From contig JAHDEC010000003.1 of the NCBI GenBank assembly GCA_020629035.1, positions 1-64,000 of the forward strand: a stretch of 64,000 nt of DNA. The letters run 5' to 3'. Of this stretch, positions 16,946 through 26,500 are shown one piece after another. Position 1 is the stretch's first letter; each line of letters begins with the position of its first letter. The translations under genes and the position numbers were made by a program. The notes under the pieces were generated by a model. That model saw only the letters and a program-made list of their open reading frames with translations, was not told where the DNA came from and searched no databases. This stretch comes from Saprospiraceae bacterium (GTDB taxonomy: Bacteria; Bacteroidota; Bacteroidia; Chitinophagales; Saprospiraceae).

Positions 16946-17989
16946 ATGAGCTACTTACTTAATGATATTGCAGAGAAATTAAGTGGAGATTTAATTGGAG
17001 ATGGTTTTATAAAAATTCATGCTCCCGCAAAAATAGAAGAGGCTAAAGTAGGTACCATAAGCTTTTACTCAAATGATAAATACGCTAAGTATTTGGATAC
17101 ATGTGAAGCTTCAGCCATCATATTATCAAAAGCAAATAAAACAGCCATTCAAGAAGGGAAAAATTATGTCCTTGTTGATAATGTCTATGCTAGTTTACCT
17201 AAGTTATTGGCCCTTTTTGACCCAACAAATAATCCTTTAGTTGGCATCCATAATACAGCCGTTATTGCTGAAAATGTTAGCATCGGGGATGATGTTTATA
17301 TCGGGCCCTATGTTATAGTAGAATCTGGAGTTGTTATTGGAAATGGAGTTAAAATTGCTGGGCAAGTTTTTATAGGGAAAAATGTAAAAGTGGGGCACAA
17401 TACTCGGCTGAATGCTGGCGTAAAAATTTATCACAACTGTGATATTGGAACCCATTGCATCATTCATTCAAATGCGGTTATTGGTTCTGATGGATTTGGT
17501 TTTGCACCTACTGCGGTAGGTAGTTTTGACAAAATACCTCAAGTAGGGAATGTGATTATTGAGGACCATGTAGAATTAGGAGCTAATTGTGCAATCGATA
17601 GGGCTAGCATCGGTTCTACTATTATCAGAAAAGGGACAAAATTGGACAATTTAATCCATCTAGCTCACAACGTAGAAATAGGGGAGAATACAGTCATGGC
17701 AGCTCAAGCAGGAGTGGCTGGAAGTACAAAATTAGGCGCTAACTGCATGGTTGGTGGTCAGGTAGGGATTGTGGGCCATTTAACAATTGCAGCTAAAACC
17801 CAAATGCAGGCTCAAAGTGGTATGATTAAATCTGTAAAAAAGGAAAACACCAAATGGTATGGTTACCCTGCAATAGATTATAATAACTATCTTCGTTCAT
17901 TCGCTAGTTTCAAAAATTTACCTTCCACTTTAGAAGAAATAAGAAGCTTAAAAAAGCGTTTGAATGACCTTGAAGAAACTGCAAAATAA
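16946..17989 (+). CDS. lpxD: UDP-3-O-(3-hydroxyacyl)glucosamine N-acyltransferase LpxD
   Basis: This is a 347-residue cytoplasmic acyltransferase, the third step of lipid A synthesis. The N-terminal uridine-binding domain (about 1-100, with IIL and YASLPKLLALFDP) precedes a left-handed beta helix built of hexapeptide repeats (about 105-310, such as IGDDVYIGPYVIVESG). The active-site His is in DNLIHLAHNVEIGENT. A C-terminal helical tail follows. First gene of an lpxD-lpxC/fabZ-lpxA cluster with gaps of 3 and 21 bases. Confidence 0.95.
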   Translation: MSYLLNDIAEKLSGDLIGDGFIKIHAPAKIEEAKVGTISFYSNDKYAKYLDTCEASAIILSKANKTAIQEGKNYVLVDNVYASLPKLLALFDPTNNPLVGIHNTAVIAENVSIGDDVYIGPYVIVESGVVIGNGVKIAGQVFIGKNVKVGHNTRLNAGVKIYHNCDIGTHCIIHSNAVIGSDGFGFAPTAVGSFDKIPQVGNVIIEDHVELGANCAIDRASIGSTIIRKGTKLDNLIHLAHNVEIGENTVMAAQAGVAGSTKLGANCMVGGQVGIVGHLTIAAKTQMQAQSGMIKSVKKENTKWYGYPAIDYNNYLRSFASFKNLPSTLEEIRSLKKRLNDLEETAK

Positions 17990-17992
17990 TTA

Positions 17993-19384
17993 ATGGAAAA
18001 TCAGAGAACAATAGCTAAATCAGCTACGCTAAAAGGAATTGGTCTTCATCTAGGTAAAATGGTTACTTTAACTCTACTACCTGCAGGCCCTAATTCAGGT
18101 GTTCATTTTATACGTGTTGATTCCGAAGAAAATATTAGAATTAAAGCCTCTTATTCAAATATCGTTTCGACCAAGCGAAGCACCAATATTGAAAAAGATG
18201 GATATGAAATCCATACGATTGAGCATTTACTATCTGCCTTACATGCACTTAAAATTCACAATGTAGATGTAGAAATAGATGGTCCGGAATGTCCCATATT
18301 TGATGGTAGTGCTTCGGCATATTTTGATGCCATTAAAGAGGCTGGTGTAGAAGAGCAAGAAAGTGAAATAGAGTACATTTATTTTAATGAATCTTTCCAA
18401 TTTGAAGACGAAGAAACGGGTTCAACTTACCAGTATATGCCGTCTGACAAATTGGTGTTACATTCATTGCTTGATTTTCCAGGAAAAACGATTGGAAAAC
18501 AGTTTGCAAAGCTGGAAAATTTTGATGGTTATCAAACAGAAATAGCTCCGGCCAGAACATTTGCTTTTGTTAAGGAATTAGAACTTTTGCAACAAGCTGG
18601 TTTAATTAAGGGCGGAAGTATAGAAAATGCGGTAGTCTTTGCTGAAAAAGAGTACACAGCTGAAGCATTGAATAACTTAGCTGAAAAATTTAAATTCAGG
18701 GGAGAATATTTAACAGAAGGCCAAATCATAAATAAGGGTGGATTACGATTTAACAATGAACCAGCAAGACATAAGCTTTTAGATCTACTTGGTGACTTAT
18801 ATCTAGCAGGAGGTCCTATAAAGGGTGAAATTATAGCTACAAAACCAGGACATAAGTCCAATGTGAAATTTACTGAGCAATTAGTCAAACGCTATAGAAG
18901 TATTAAGAAGTTGAAGGGGAAGCCAGTTTATGATGAAAATGTAGAACCCATACTTGATGTAGAAGGCATTAAATCTTTATTGCCACATCGATTTCCTTTT
19001 CTGATGGTGGATAAAATAATACATCTCGAAAAAGAGTTAGTGGTAGGAATAAAGAGTGTTACAGTTAATGAACATTTTTTTCTAGGACATTTTCCAGGCA
19101 ATCCTGTTTTTCCTGGTGTAATGCAAATGGAAGGTTTGGCTCAAACAGGAGGCATTTTAGCTTTATCCCAAGTTGAAGAACCTGAAAAATGGGACACCTA
19201 TTTTCTTAAAATGGACAATGTTAAGTTTAAGCACATAGTTAAGCCTGGCGATACATTGATCTACAAAATGAAATTATTAACTCCTATTAGGAGAGGAATC
19301 GTACACATGCAAGGAACAGCCTACGTTGGAAATAAAATTGTATCAGAAGGCGAATTAACTGCAAGAATTCTTAAAAGAGATTAA
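17993..19384 (+). CDS. lpxC/fabZ: Bifunctional LpxC deacetylase / FabZ dehydratase
   Basis: This 463-residue fusion is typical of Bacteroidota. Residues about 1-305 are LpxC, the zinc amidase that commits UDP-3-O-acyl-GlcNAc to lipid A. It has HTIEHLLSAL (zinc His and catalytic Glu region), GPECPIFDGS, and the second metal site in ARHKLLDLLGDL. Residues about 320-463 are FabZ, the hydroxyacyl-ACP dehydratase: LLPHRFPFLMVDKI, then GHFPGNPVFPGVMQMEGLAQTGG with the catalytic His and Glu. The fusion couples the two pathways that compete for 3-hydroxyacyl-ACP. Confidence 0.96.
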   Translation: MENQRTIAKSATLKGIGLHLGKMVTLTLLPAGPNSGVHFIRVDSEENIRIKASYSNIVSTKRSTNIEKDGYEIHTIEHLLSALHALKIHNVDVEIDGPECPIFDGSASAYFDAIKEAGVEEQESEIEYIYFNESFQFEDEETGSTYQYMPSDKLVLHSLLDFPGKTIGKQFAKLENFDGYQTEIAPARTFAFVKELELLQQAGLIKGGSIENAVVFAEKEYTAEALNNLAEKFKFRGEYLTEGQIINKGGLRFNNEPARHKLLDLLGDLYLAGGPIKGEIIATKPGHKSNVKFTEQLVKRYRSIKKLKGKPVYDENVEPILDVEGIKSLLPHRFPFLMVDKIIHLEKELVVGIKSVTVNEHFFLGHFPGNPVFPGVMQMEGLAQTGGILALSQVEEPEKWDTYFLKMDNVKFKHIVKPGDTLIYKMKLLTPIRRGIVHMQGTAYVGNKIVSEGELTARILKRD

Positions 19385-19405
19385 TATCTTCACGGATACA
19401 ATCAT

Positions 19406-20185
19406 ATGGTAAATCATAACTTAAGTCATATCAGTCCAAAAGCTACCATTGGAGACAATGTAACTATTGGGCCATTTGTTACTATTGAAGATGATGTGCA
19501 AATTGGAGATGGAACGGTTATTCAGTCCAATGCTGTGCTTTGTAATGGACTAAGATTAGGTGCCAATTGCCATATTTTCCCTGGTGCTGTTTTGGGTGCC
19601 CCTCCACAGGATTTAAAATTTGAAGGTGAAGATAGTTTATTAGAAATAGGTGATAATACCACGATAAGAGAGTACTGCACGATAAACCGTGGCACTAAAG
19701 CTTCGGGCACCACAAAGATTGGAAGTAATTGTTTAGTGATGGCTTATGTCCATGTCGCCCATGATTGCATAATCGGCGATCATGTTATTTTAGTGAACAA
19801 TGTGAATTTAGCAGGACATGTAGAAATAGGTGATCATGCTATCTTAGGTGGTCTGACTGCTGTGCATCAATTTGTCAAGATAGGGGAGCATTGTTTTGTC
19901 GGAGGTGGATCTCTAGTACGGAAAGATGTTCCACCCTATGTGAAAGCTGCAAGAGAACCATTATCCTACGTTGGCGTAAATTCTCTTGGTCTTCAGCGAA
20001 GAGGATTTAAACAAACTAATATAGATCAGATTCAAGAAATGTATCGACTAATCTTTTTAAAGTCAAAAAACATAAGTTCTGCATTGAAACAAATAGAATC
20101 GGATTTTGAAGCCTCAGAAGTAAAAGAAAAAGTAGTAAGCTTTATCGAACAATCAGATAGAGGCCTAATGAAAGGCTTTAAATAA
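19406..20185 (+). CDS. lpxA: UDP-N-acetylglucosamine acyltransferase LpxA
   Basis: This 259-residue left-handed beta-helix enzyme catalyses the first step of lipid A synthesis. It shows continuous hexapeptide repeats (IGDNVTIGPFVTIEDDVQIG onward), the catalytic His in NNVNLAGHVEIGDHA, and the C-terminal helical part with LQRRGFKQTNIDQIQEMYRLIF. Normal length. It is followed by an ABC ATPase gene after 7 bases. Confidence 0.96.
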   Translation: MVNHNLSHISPKATIGDNVTIGPFVTIEDDVQIGDGTVIQSNAVLCNGLRLGANCHIFPGAVLGAPPQDLKFEGEDSLLEIGDNTTIREYCTINRGTKASGTTKIGSNCLVMAYVHVAHDCIIGDHVILVNNVNLAGHVEIGDHAILGGLTAVHQFVKIGEHCFVGGGSLVRKDVPPYVKAAREPLSYVGVNSLGLQRRGFKQTNIDQIQEMYRLIFLKSKNISSALKQIESDFEASEVKEKVVSFIEQSDRGLMKGFK

Positions 20186-20192
20186 TCAAAAT

Positions 20193-20807
20193 ATGCGAAT
20201 CGAAATCGCAAAGCTTTCTAAACGATACGAATACCAGTGGATCATTAAAGATTTCTCTTTTCAATTTGATTCGAATAAAACCTACGGAATTAAAGGCAGA
20301 AATGGAAGTGGTAAGTCTACGCTTCTAAAAATGCTAAGTGGTTATTTACAATACACTAAAGGAGAAATTAACTATTACAACCAAAATAAACTCATTAAAC
20401 CTACCGAACTATTTAAACACATCAGCATTTCGGCACCCTATATAGAATTGGATGAAGAATTAAATCCAAGTGAAATCTTTAATCACTTAAAACACTTTGC
20501 GGACTTTAAACAATCAAACGCTAAAGACTTCACTGAACAACTATCATTTGTTTCAAAAAACAAAACAGTTGATCGGTACTCTTCTGGCATGAAACAAAAA
20601 CTAGGTCTACAAATCGCTTTCAGCGCTAATAAACCACTTTTACTCTTAGATGAACCTTCTTCATACTTAGATGAAGTTAATCGAGCTTGGATGATGGACT
20701 CATTAAAACAGGAGCTGGGCAAAAAGACTATAATTATAGCCTCTAATGATGAAAAAGACTTTGAATTTTGTGAGCAAATCATAGAGCTTAGCCCAAATCA
20801 AAAATAA
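20193..20807 (+). CDS. Lone ABC-transporter ATP-binding subunit
   Basis: The 204-residue single nucleotide-binding domain is small, like CcmA-type ATPases. Walker A is GRNGSGKSTLLKML (about 37-50), the signature is YSSGMKQKLGLQ, Walker B is LLLLDEPSSYLD, and the switch position that is usually His reads Asn (IIIASNDEKD). No permease gene is next to it. Its place 7 bases after lpxA suggests a role in lipid or envelope transport, but this is context only. The H-loop change could lower or alter ATP hydrolysis. Confidence 0.85.
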   Translation: MRIEIAKLSKRYEYQWIIKDFSFQFDSNKTYGIKGRNGSGKSTLLKMLSGYLQYTKGEINYYNQNKLIKPTELFKHISISAPYIELDEELNPSEIFNHLKHFADFKQSNAKDFTEQLSFVSKNKTVDRYSSGMKQKLGLQIAFSANKPLLLLDEPSSYLDEVNRAWMMDSLKQELGKKTIIIASNDEKDFEFCEQIIELSPNQK

Positions 20808-20948
20808 ATATTTCCCTTCTAAAGATTTTAGTTACTTAACATATGTAATAAAATCATAAAGTGTAAAACTCACATGTAAAGCTTATTGCGCATAGATTTA
20901 TTATCTATCCTTTAAATCATATAACTATTGTTTCCTATAACTAAATCC

Positions 20949-20987
20949 TTTTGGTAGGCTACATATACAAAAATGGTATAATGTTTG
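20949..20987 (+). promoter_or_regulatory. Possible promoter of the large T9SS surface protein
   Basis: TTTTGG (20949-20954) is followed by TATAATGTTTG (20977-20987). The -7 part resembles TAnnTTTG with one extra base, and the spacing is longer than usual. The stretch 20808-21151 contains no other gene that I can support. It would serve as a leader of about 150 bases. Confidence 0.3.
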
Positions 20988-21151
20988 CCTCCTACCTATT
21001 GTAATTCTGAATTCAGTCTGTTTTCCGCAGATTAAATGCTTTTAAACAACAAGAAGTATTTAAAGAATACAGATTGAAACAAAAAGAAATTATGAACGAT
21101 TGTAAAACAAATTTTTTCAAAAAAGTAGTTAACAACTCAAAATTATTTAAC

Positions 21152-24100
21152 ATGGAAACAAAAATGTACAACCTGAGACGCTGCATAGGATACCTGAGCA
21201 TCCTGTGTCTCACCTTTTTCGCCTCAGGAACTTTAAGTGCGCAGTGCGAATTACCCGACTGTTCAGACTTTGACGTAGAAGTTGATCTATCGCAGTATAC
21301 TGTCTTCGGAGGTCAATCAGTGTGTAATTTCATTCATTCAATGCAGTTGCATCCTTCTTCAAATTTAGAAATCGCTAGTTATAATAGCGTTTCTAATGGA
21401 GTCACTTCAACTTATCATTCTGATGTTACAAGATTTTTGACTGAAGGCATTTTAAATGAATGTTCAGATAAGAATATTTCTATGTCTTTGATTAGTGGAA
21501 CAAGCGTAACAGAAATTTTTACTCTAACTTATGGTGAAGCAATGCTAGATGTAGGTGAATATGAATTTCAGCTCGTTCTTACAGATGGTGGTGTTCCTAT
21601 AGATAATTGTACCTATTCGGTTACTGTGAAGGAAGGTGATTTTTCTTCAATTGCTTGTAATAACAGCATCAATGTTACATTAGACGCTGCATGTGAGGGA
21701 GTAATTACCCCTGATATGGTATTAGAAGGGGACTATTGCTACAATGCATATTCATTGCAATTAGAAGATGCAGATGGTAATATATTAAGTCACGATGATG
21801 CGATTGGTGGTGTTGCTGTAGATGCACCGGGTGTATATACTGCAATGGTAGAATCGCCGTTTGGTTTAAGATGTTGGGGTGAAGTTGTTGTTGAAGATAA
21901 ATTACCATTATTCTTAGCTTGTTCAGATGATATTATTAGAGTTTTCTGTTCACAAAGTGATGATGCAGGAGAGCCTTTACAGGTGTTTTCTCCATCAGAA
22001 AGTGGTACAGGCGCGATAAATGCTTATGATCCAGCAACGGATTTAGATGCAGATGGTCTTCCTTTAGGAAACAGCTGTGCTATTATACCTATTACTTATT
22101 CTGCATTATATGATAATAATACAGTTAGTGGTGTGGAAGTAACTTTGGACATAGATTTTCCAGAAGTTAATTTATTAAGTGGTTATTTAGAATCTCCAGA
22201 TCCAGATCCATTAGATCCTGCTGTAGGCCCAGTAAGTGTTCAATTATTTGACTTTACGAGCTTAGACTGCGCTCAGTCTAACATGGATGTTACTTTTTCA
22301 GATGGAGGAACTAACAGTTATGTAACATTCACAACTGATCTTGCATGTGGACAAGGAATAAGCACTGCATTTTGTGGTTCTTACAAGCCATTGCAAGCAT
22401 TAAGTGCTTTTAATGGTGATAATTATGGTACTGAAAGAACTTGGAACCTAATTATTAAGAATGCAGGTGAGTCTCAGTCAGGTACTGTGGATGCATCAGT
22501 AATGGTACATTTTCATAACGCGACTATCCCTTATCCTACTGATGATACAGAGTGGGTTAATAATGGAGATGGTACATATACTTTAAGTTTTGGTCCAAAT
22601 GCAAATTGTGGTCCATATACAGGTACATATGTTGATGAAATAGATCCTGATTTTGAATGTCAAGATTACGATCTTGATGGTGATTTAACTAATGGACCTG
22701 AAGAGTTTACCTTAAATACATTTACAAGAACATGGACAGTTGTAACACCAAATGGTGCGGTGTCTACTTGTGTACAAAACTTTAGAACACAGCGTTTTAC
22801 AACTCCTAATGATATTATTTTTCCAAAGAGCTATGATGGACAACCGGGAAATTATCCAGAATTGTCTTGTAGAGCATTATTCAAGCAGGGAGGATCTCCA
22901 GGTGAGATTGATCCTACGTTTATTAGCTTAGTAGATACGGTACCTTTACCAACATTAACAGGATATCCAACAATACAGTTTGGTGACTTAAGCAGATGTG
23001 GTAATGTGCAGTTTAACTATGACGATACTAAATTTAGATTAGACTGTGACTTCTCATTCAAAGTATTGAGAAAATGGTCTTGGATTGACTGGTGTACAGG
23101 TGAGTCAGGTGTAGTAGATCAATTAATCAAAGTAATTGATGATGAAGGACCACAAATCACTTGTCAAGTAGATAATAAAGAGTATAACACAGATCCTTAT
23201 ACTTGTACTGCAGATATTGATTTAGCTGTACCTAAGTTTTTAGGTAGCCCATTAGATGGACCAGTTATCTTATTTGATTGTGGAATCGAGACATGGACTT
23301 ATTCAGTTGATTATGTATTTGCTTCACAATTTGTAGAGTGTGATGAAGATTGTCCTTCACCGGATGATATTCAGGATACTGACTTCGTTTCGACAAATAT
23401 CGTAGCTAATGGTGTAGATGAAGATGGAAGACCTATGTATACATTAGTTGATGTACCTAAAGGTTGTGCGTGGATTAGATATACAGTAACTGACGAATGT
23501 GGTAATTCTACTGAGTGTAGAACGGAAATAAGAGTAGTTGATTCAGTAAAACCTTCACCTGTTTGTATAGAACACACAATTGCAAGTTTTGATGAAAATG
23601 GATGTGCTAATGTTTATGCATACTCATTCGATAATGAAAGTTGGGATAATTGTGGCGTACACGATTTTTTAGCCAGAAGAGCAAACAGTGGAGATGAATT
23701 TACAAGAGAATTACAATTCTGTTGTGATGATATCAGCACAACTCAGCCATGTGAAGAAATCATGATCGAATTAATGGTATTTGACTATGATCTAATGGGT
23801 GCTGATGATGTAACTCAGAATGGTGACGGTACATTAAATGTAAATGCATGTGCTAATTACAATAACTGTATGGTACTTCTTGAATTACAAGATAAGTTGC
23901 CTCCAGTATTTACAAATGGTTCTATCGATGTAGATGTAGCTTGTGATGATGATGGTTTTACTTATGATGATCTATTAAGTTATGCAGACCAGTTAACAGT
24001 AACTGATAACTTAACTTGTACAGATTTAGATGTTTATCCAGATGTAAGTAATAATTGGTCATTTACTCATGACGGTGGTTGTGATGGTGCATCAAGATCA

Positions 24101-26410
24101 GTTACTTATGTAGTAGTTGATGCTTGTGGAAATGAAGATAGATTTACTCAAACATTTAGCTTTGGTAATGCTGAGGAGATTACAGAAAATGATATTAGCT
24201 GGCCAAGTGCAGGTCCATTCAATATCAATGATTGTGGAGAAGGAGAAGGACTATTACCTGAAAACATTAGAACTTTAATTGCTGCAGGTCAGACTTATGG
24301 TTCAGTAGACATACCTACTGTAAATGGAGACTTTAGTTGTACATTAACTGCAGTAAGTTATGATGATCAATTTTTCTACGACGTAGATGACGACAATGTA
24401 TGTACTAAGGTGATTAGAACTTGGACCGTAATCGACTGGTGTCAGTATAATATTGATGCAACAACAGGTTACTACCAAAGATCACAGGTATTTAAATTAC
24501 ATGATATAAACAATCCAGACATTAACAATGGTGATATCACATTAGATTGTGCTTACCTTGCTGATTCTGAGAATGCAATGGACGGATGTGATGTTTTCCA
24601 TAAAATTACATTAGAAGGTATGGATGATTGTACTCCTGAAGATCAGTTAGAGTGGAGATGGGAAGTATATGAGTGTCAGACAAATACTGATGGTGATCCT
24701 GACTTAGATAGTGATGGAGAGAATGTATCTCACATAAACAACTTCTGGAGTCCTGGTGTACATACTGTATATATTGAGTTAATTGATAAGTGTGGTAATG
24801 TAACTCCTAAGACGATTACTGTTACAGTTGAAGATTGTACAGATCCTATCCCAATTTGTTATGGTGAGTTAGTAATCTCATTAAATGAAGATACAGGTGT
24901 AGCTGAGATTTGGGCTGAAGATTTCAACCAAAAGAGTGAAGATCCATGTTTAGGATGTGATGGTGATGATGATCTTACCTACTACTTTGATCCTAATAGA
25001 GTTGATCAAGTACAGTACTATGATTGTTCATTCTTCCCTAACGGAGAAGCTTCATTTACTGAAGAATTAGAGATGTGGGTATTTGATGCATCTGGAAACA
25101 GTGCATACTGTACAGTAACACTAATTGTTCAAAACAATGGAGTATGTGATGGTGAAGAAGGAGCATCTAGAATCCAAGGTGATATTTTCTCTGAAACAAA
25201 TGAGAAGGTAGAGAACACAATGGTAACTATATCTAGCAACCAGCCAGATTTCCCTGCAAATATGATGACTAACCAAACAGGTCAGTACTGGTTTGATTCA
25301 TTAGCGCAAGGATTAGGATATTCTATCGAAGCTAATAAAGATTCACACATCTTAAATGGTGTATCTACATTGGATATCGTTAAGATCCAACGACACATCT
25401 TGAGTATTGAGAATTTAAACTCTCCATACAAATTGATTGCGGCGGATGCAAATGATAGTGGTACAGTAACAGCTTCTGATTTAGTATCTATCAGACAAGC
25501 CATTTTAGGAATCATTACTGAATTCCCTAATGGTCAGAAAAACTGGAGATTAATCGAAGCTGGGCAAACGTTTGCTAACCCTAACTCACCTTTCCCGTAT
25601 GAGGAGTTAATTGATATCTCAAGCTTGACATCAAGCATGTATAATCAAGACTTCATGGCGATTAAGATTGGTGACGTTACTAACAATGCAGAAGTAAACT
25701 TTGGTTCTACTGATTCAGAAACTAGAGGAGCTAACGATCTTGAATTGAGTATCGAGAATCTTAACTTCGCAGCAGGACAAGAATTAACAATTCCTGTAAC
25801 AGTTACTGAGGCTACAGACCTAGTAGGTATGCAGTTTACGCTTGAATATGACACTGACATGATTACTGTTCTTTCGATAGATGGTGCAGCAGCAAATATT
25901 AGTGAATCTAACCTTGGATTTGAATTTGTTAACGATGGATACATTAGCCTAAGTTGGGATAATGTAGAAGGAATCGACATGAGCAAAGACGAGGAGCTAT
26001 TTACAATAAAAGCAGTTGCTAAATCAACTTCAACTCTAGCCAACACCTTACACATCAACTCAAGAGTTATAAGTGCAGAAAGTTATGATACGAATCTTGA
26101 AGTTGGTGGTATCAATTTAGGATACACTAATGATGGTGAGTTAGTTGAAGCTTTTGAATTAAAGCAAAACGTTCCTAACCCGTTCGAGAACAGCACAGAG
26201 ATATCTTTTGTATTACCGAATAGCGCGGCAGCTACCCTTTCTATTTTCGATATGAATGGAAAAGTAGTTTACCAAACTAGTCAAGATTTCAACAAAGGAT
26301 TAAATACAATGACTATTGATGGTTCAAGCCTTGGAGCAAGTGGAATTTTGTACTACCAGTTAGATACAGATAACTTCACAAGTACTAAGAAGATGATCCA
26401 TATCAAATAA
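21152..26410 (+). CDS. Giant T9SS cell-surface protein with dockerin and cohesin modules
   Basis: The protein is 1,752 residues from the ATG at 21152. I chose it because it sits just before a normal signal peptide (MYNLRRCIGYLSILCLTFFASGTLSAQ). A TTG at 21074 and an ATG at 21092 would add a long polar lead. The body (about 30-1380) is Cys- and Asp-rich, with recurring W-(T/S)-x-(V/I)-D-W-C and (V/I)-(V/T)-D-x-C-G-N modules as in HYR-type adhesins. Next come a dockerin type I pair (LNGVSTLDIVKIQRHIL / DANDSGTVTASDLVSIRQAIL), a cohesin-like domain (TIPVTVTEATDLVGMQFTLEYD) and a type A T9SS sorting domain (PNPFENSTEISFVLP ... KMIHIK). Probably a Ca2+-binding surface adhesin or matrix protein. 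It is monocistronic. Confidence 0.88.
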   Translation: METKMYNLRRCIGYLSILCLTFFASGTLSAQCELPDCSDFDVEVDLSQYTVFGGQSVCNFIHSMQLHPSSNLEIASYNSVSNGVTSTYHSDVTRFLTEGILNECSDKNISMSLISGTSVTEIFTLTYGEAMLDVGEYEFQLVLTDGGVPIDNCTYSVTVKEGDFSSIACNNSINVTLDAACEGVITPDMVLEGDYCYNAYSLQLEDADGNILSHDDAIGGVAVDAPGVYTAMVESPFGLRCWGEVVVEDKLPLFLACSDDIIRVFCSQSDDAGEPLQVFSPSESGTGAINAYDPATDLDADGLPLGNSCAIIPITYSALYDNNTVSGVEVTLDIDFPEVNLLSGYLESPDPDPLDPAVGPVSVQLFDFTSLDCAQSNMDVTFSDGGTNSYVTFTTDLACGQGISTAFCGSYKPLQALSAFNGDNYGTERTWNLIIKNAGESQSGTVDASVMVHFHNATIPYPTDDTEWVNNGDGTYTLSFGPNANCGPYTGTYVDEIDPDFECQDYDLDGDLTNGPEEFTLNTFTRTWTVVTPNGAVSTCVQNFRTQRFTTPNDIIFPKSYDGQPGNYPELSCRALFKQGGSPGEIDPTFISLVDTVPLPTLTGYPTIQFGDLSRCGNVQFNYDDTKFRLDCDFSFKVLRKWSWIDWCTGESGVVDQLIKVIDDEGPQITCQVDNKEYNTDPYTCTADIDLAVPKFLGSPLDGPVILFDCGIETWTYSVDYVFASQFVECDEDCPSPDDIQDTDFVSTNIVANGVDEDGRPMYTLVDVPKGCAWIRYTVTDECGNSTECRTEIRVVDSVKPSPVCIEHTIASFDENGCANVYAYSFDNESWDNCGVHDFLARRANSGDEFTRELQFCCDDISTTQPCEEIMIELMVFDYDLMGADDVTQNGDGTLNVNACANYNNCMVLLELQDKLPPVFTNGSIDVDVACDDDGFTYDDLLSYADQLTVTDNLTCTDLDVYPDVSNNWSFTHDGGCDGASRSVTYVVVDACGNEDRFTQTFSFGNAEEITENDISWPSAGPFNINDCGEGEGLLPENIRTLIAAGQTYGSVDIPTVNGDFSCTLTAVSYDDQFFYDVDDDNVCTKVIRTWTVIDWCQYNIDATTGYYQRSQVFKLHDINNPDINNGDITLDCAYLADSENAMDGCDVFHKITLEGMDDCTPEDQLEWRWEVYECQTNTDGDPDLDSDGENVSHINNFWSPGVHTVYIELIDKCGNVTPKTITVTVEDCTDPIPICYGELVISLNEDTGVAEIWAEDFNQKSEDPCLGCDGDDDLTYYFDPNRVDQVQYYDCSFFPNGEASFTEELEMWVFDASGNSAYCTVTLIVQNNGVCDGEEGASRIQGDIFSETNEKVENTMVTISSNQPDFPANMMTNQTGQYWFDSLAQGLGYSIEANKDSHILNGVSTLDIVKIQRHILSIENLNSPYKLIAADANDSGTVTASDLVSIRQAILGIITEFPNGQKNWRLIEAGQTFANPNSPFPYEELIDISSLTSSMYNQDFMAIKIGDVTNNAEVNFGSTDSETRGANDLELSIENLNFAAGQELTIPVTVTEATDLVGMQFTLEYDTDMITVLSIDGAAANISESNLGFEFVNDGYISLSWDNVEGIDMSKDEELFTIKAVAKSTSTLANTLHINSRVISAESYDTNLEVGGINLGYTNDGELVEAFELKQNVPNPFENSTEISFVLPNSAAATLSIFDMNGKVVYQTSQDFNKGLNTMTIDGSSLGASGILYYQLDTDNFTSTKKMIHIK

Positions 26411-26437
26411 GTTTAAAAGTTAGTACTTTTTTGAAAA

Positions 26438-26468
26438 GGCCGTCACTCGCAGGAGTGATGGCCTTTTT
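26438..26468 (+). terminator. Strong intrinsic terminator
   Basis: The 11-bp stem GGCCGTCACTC / GAGTGATGGCC, with one G-T pair, a GCAG loop and a following TTTTT, lies 28 bases after the stop of the giant surface protein. An A-run upstream (26434-26437) may also make it work for the convergent M23 gene. Confidence 0.85.
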
Positions 26469-26500
26469 CTATTAATGTGTGTTCGAGGGGATAAGTATTT

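Noticed and set aside
18532-18888. Minus-strand frame of 118 codons opposite lpxC
   Set aside because: Shadow of the conserved LpxC sequence.
21074-21151. TTG 21074 or ATG 21092 as start of the giant surface protein
   Set aside because: Both would put 20-30 polar residues before the signal peptide; the ATG at 21152 gives a normal one.
25645-26058. Minus-strand open frame of 137 codons in the T9SS surface protein gene
   Set aside because: Antisense to a clearly coding segment with recognised cohesin-like domain; no independent support.
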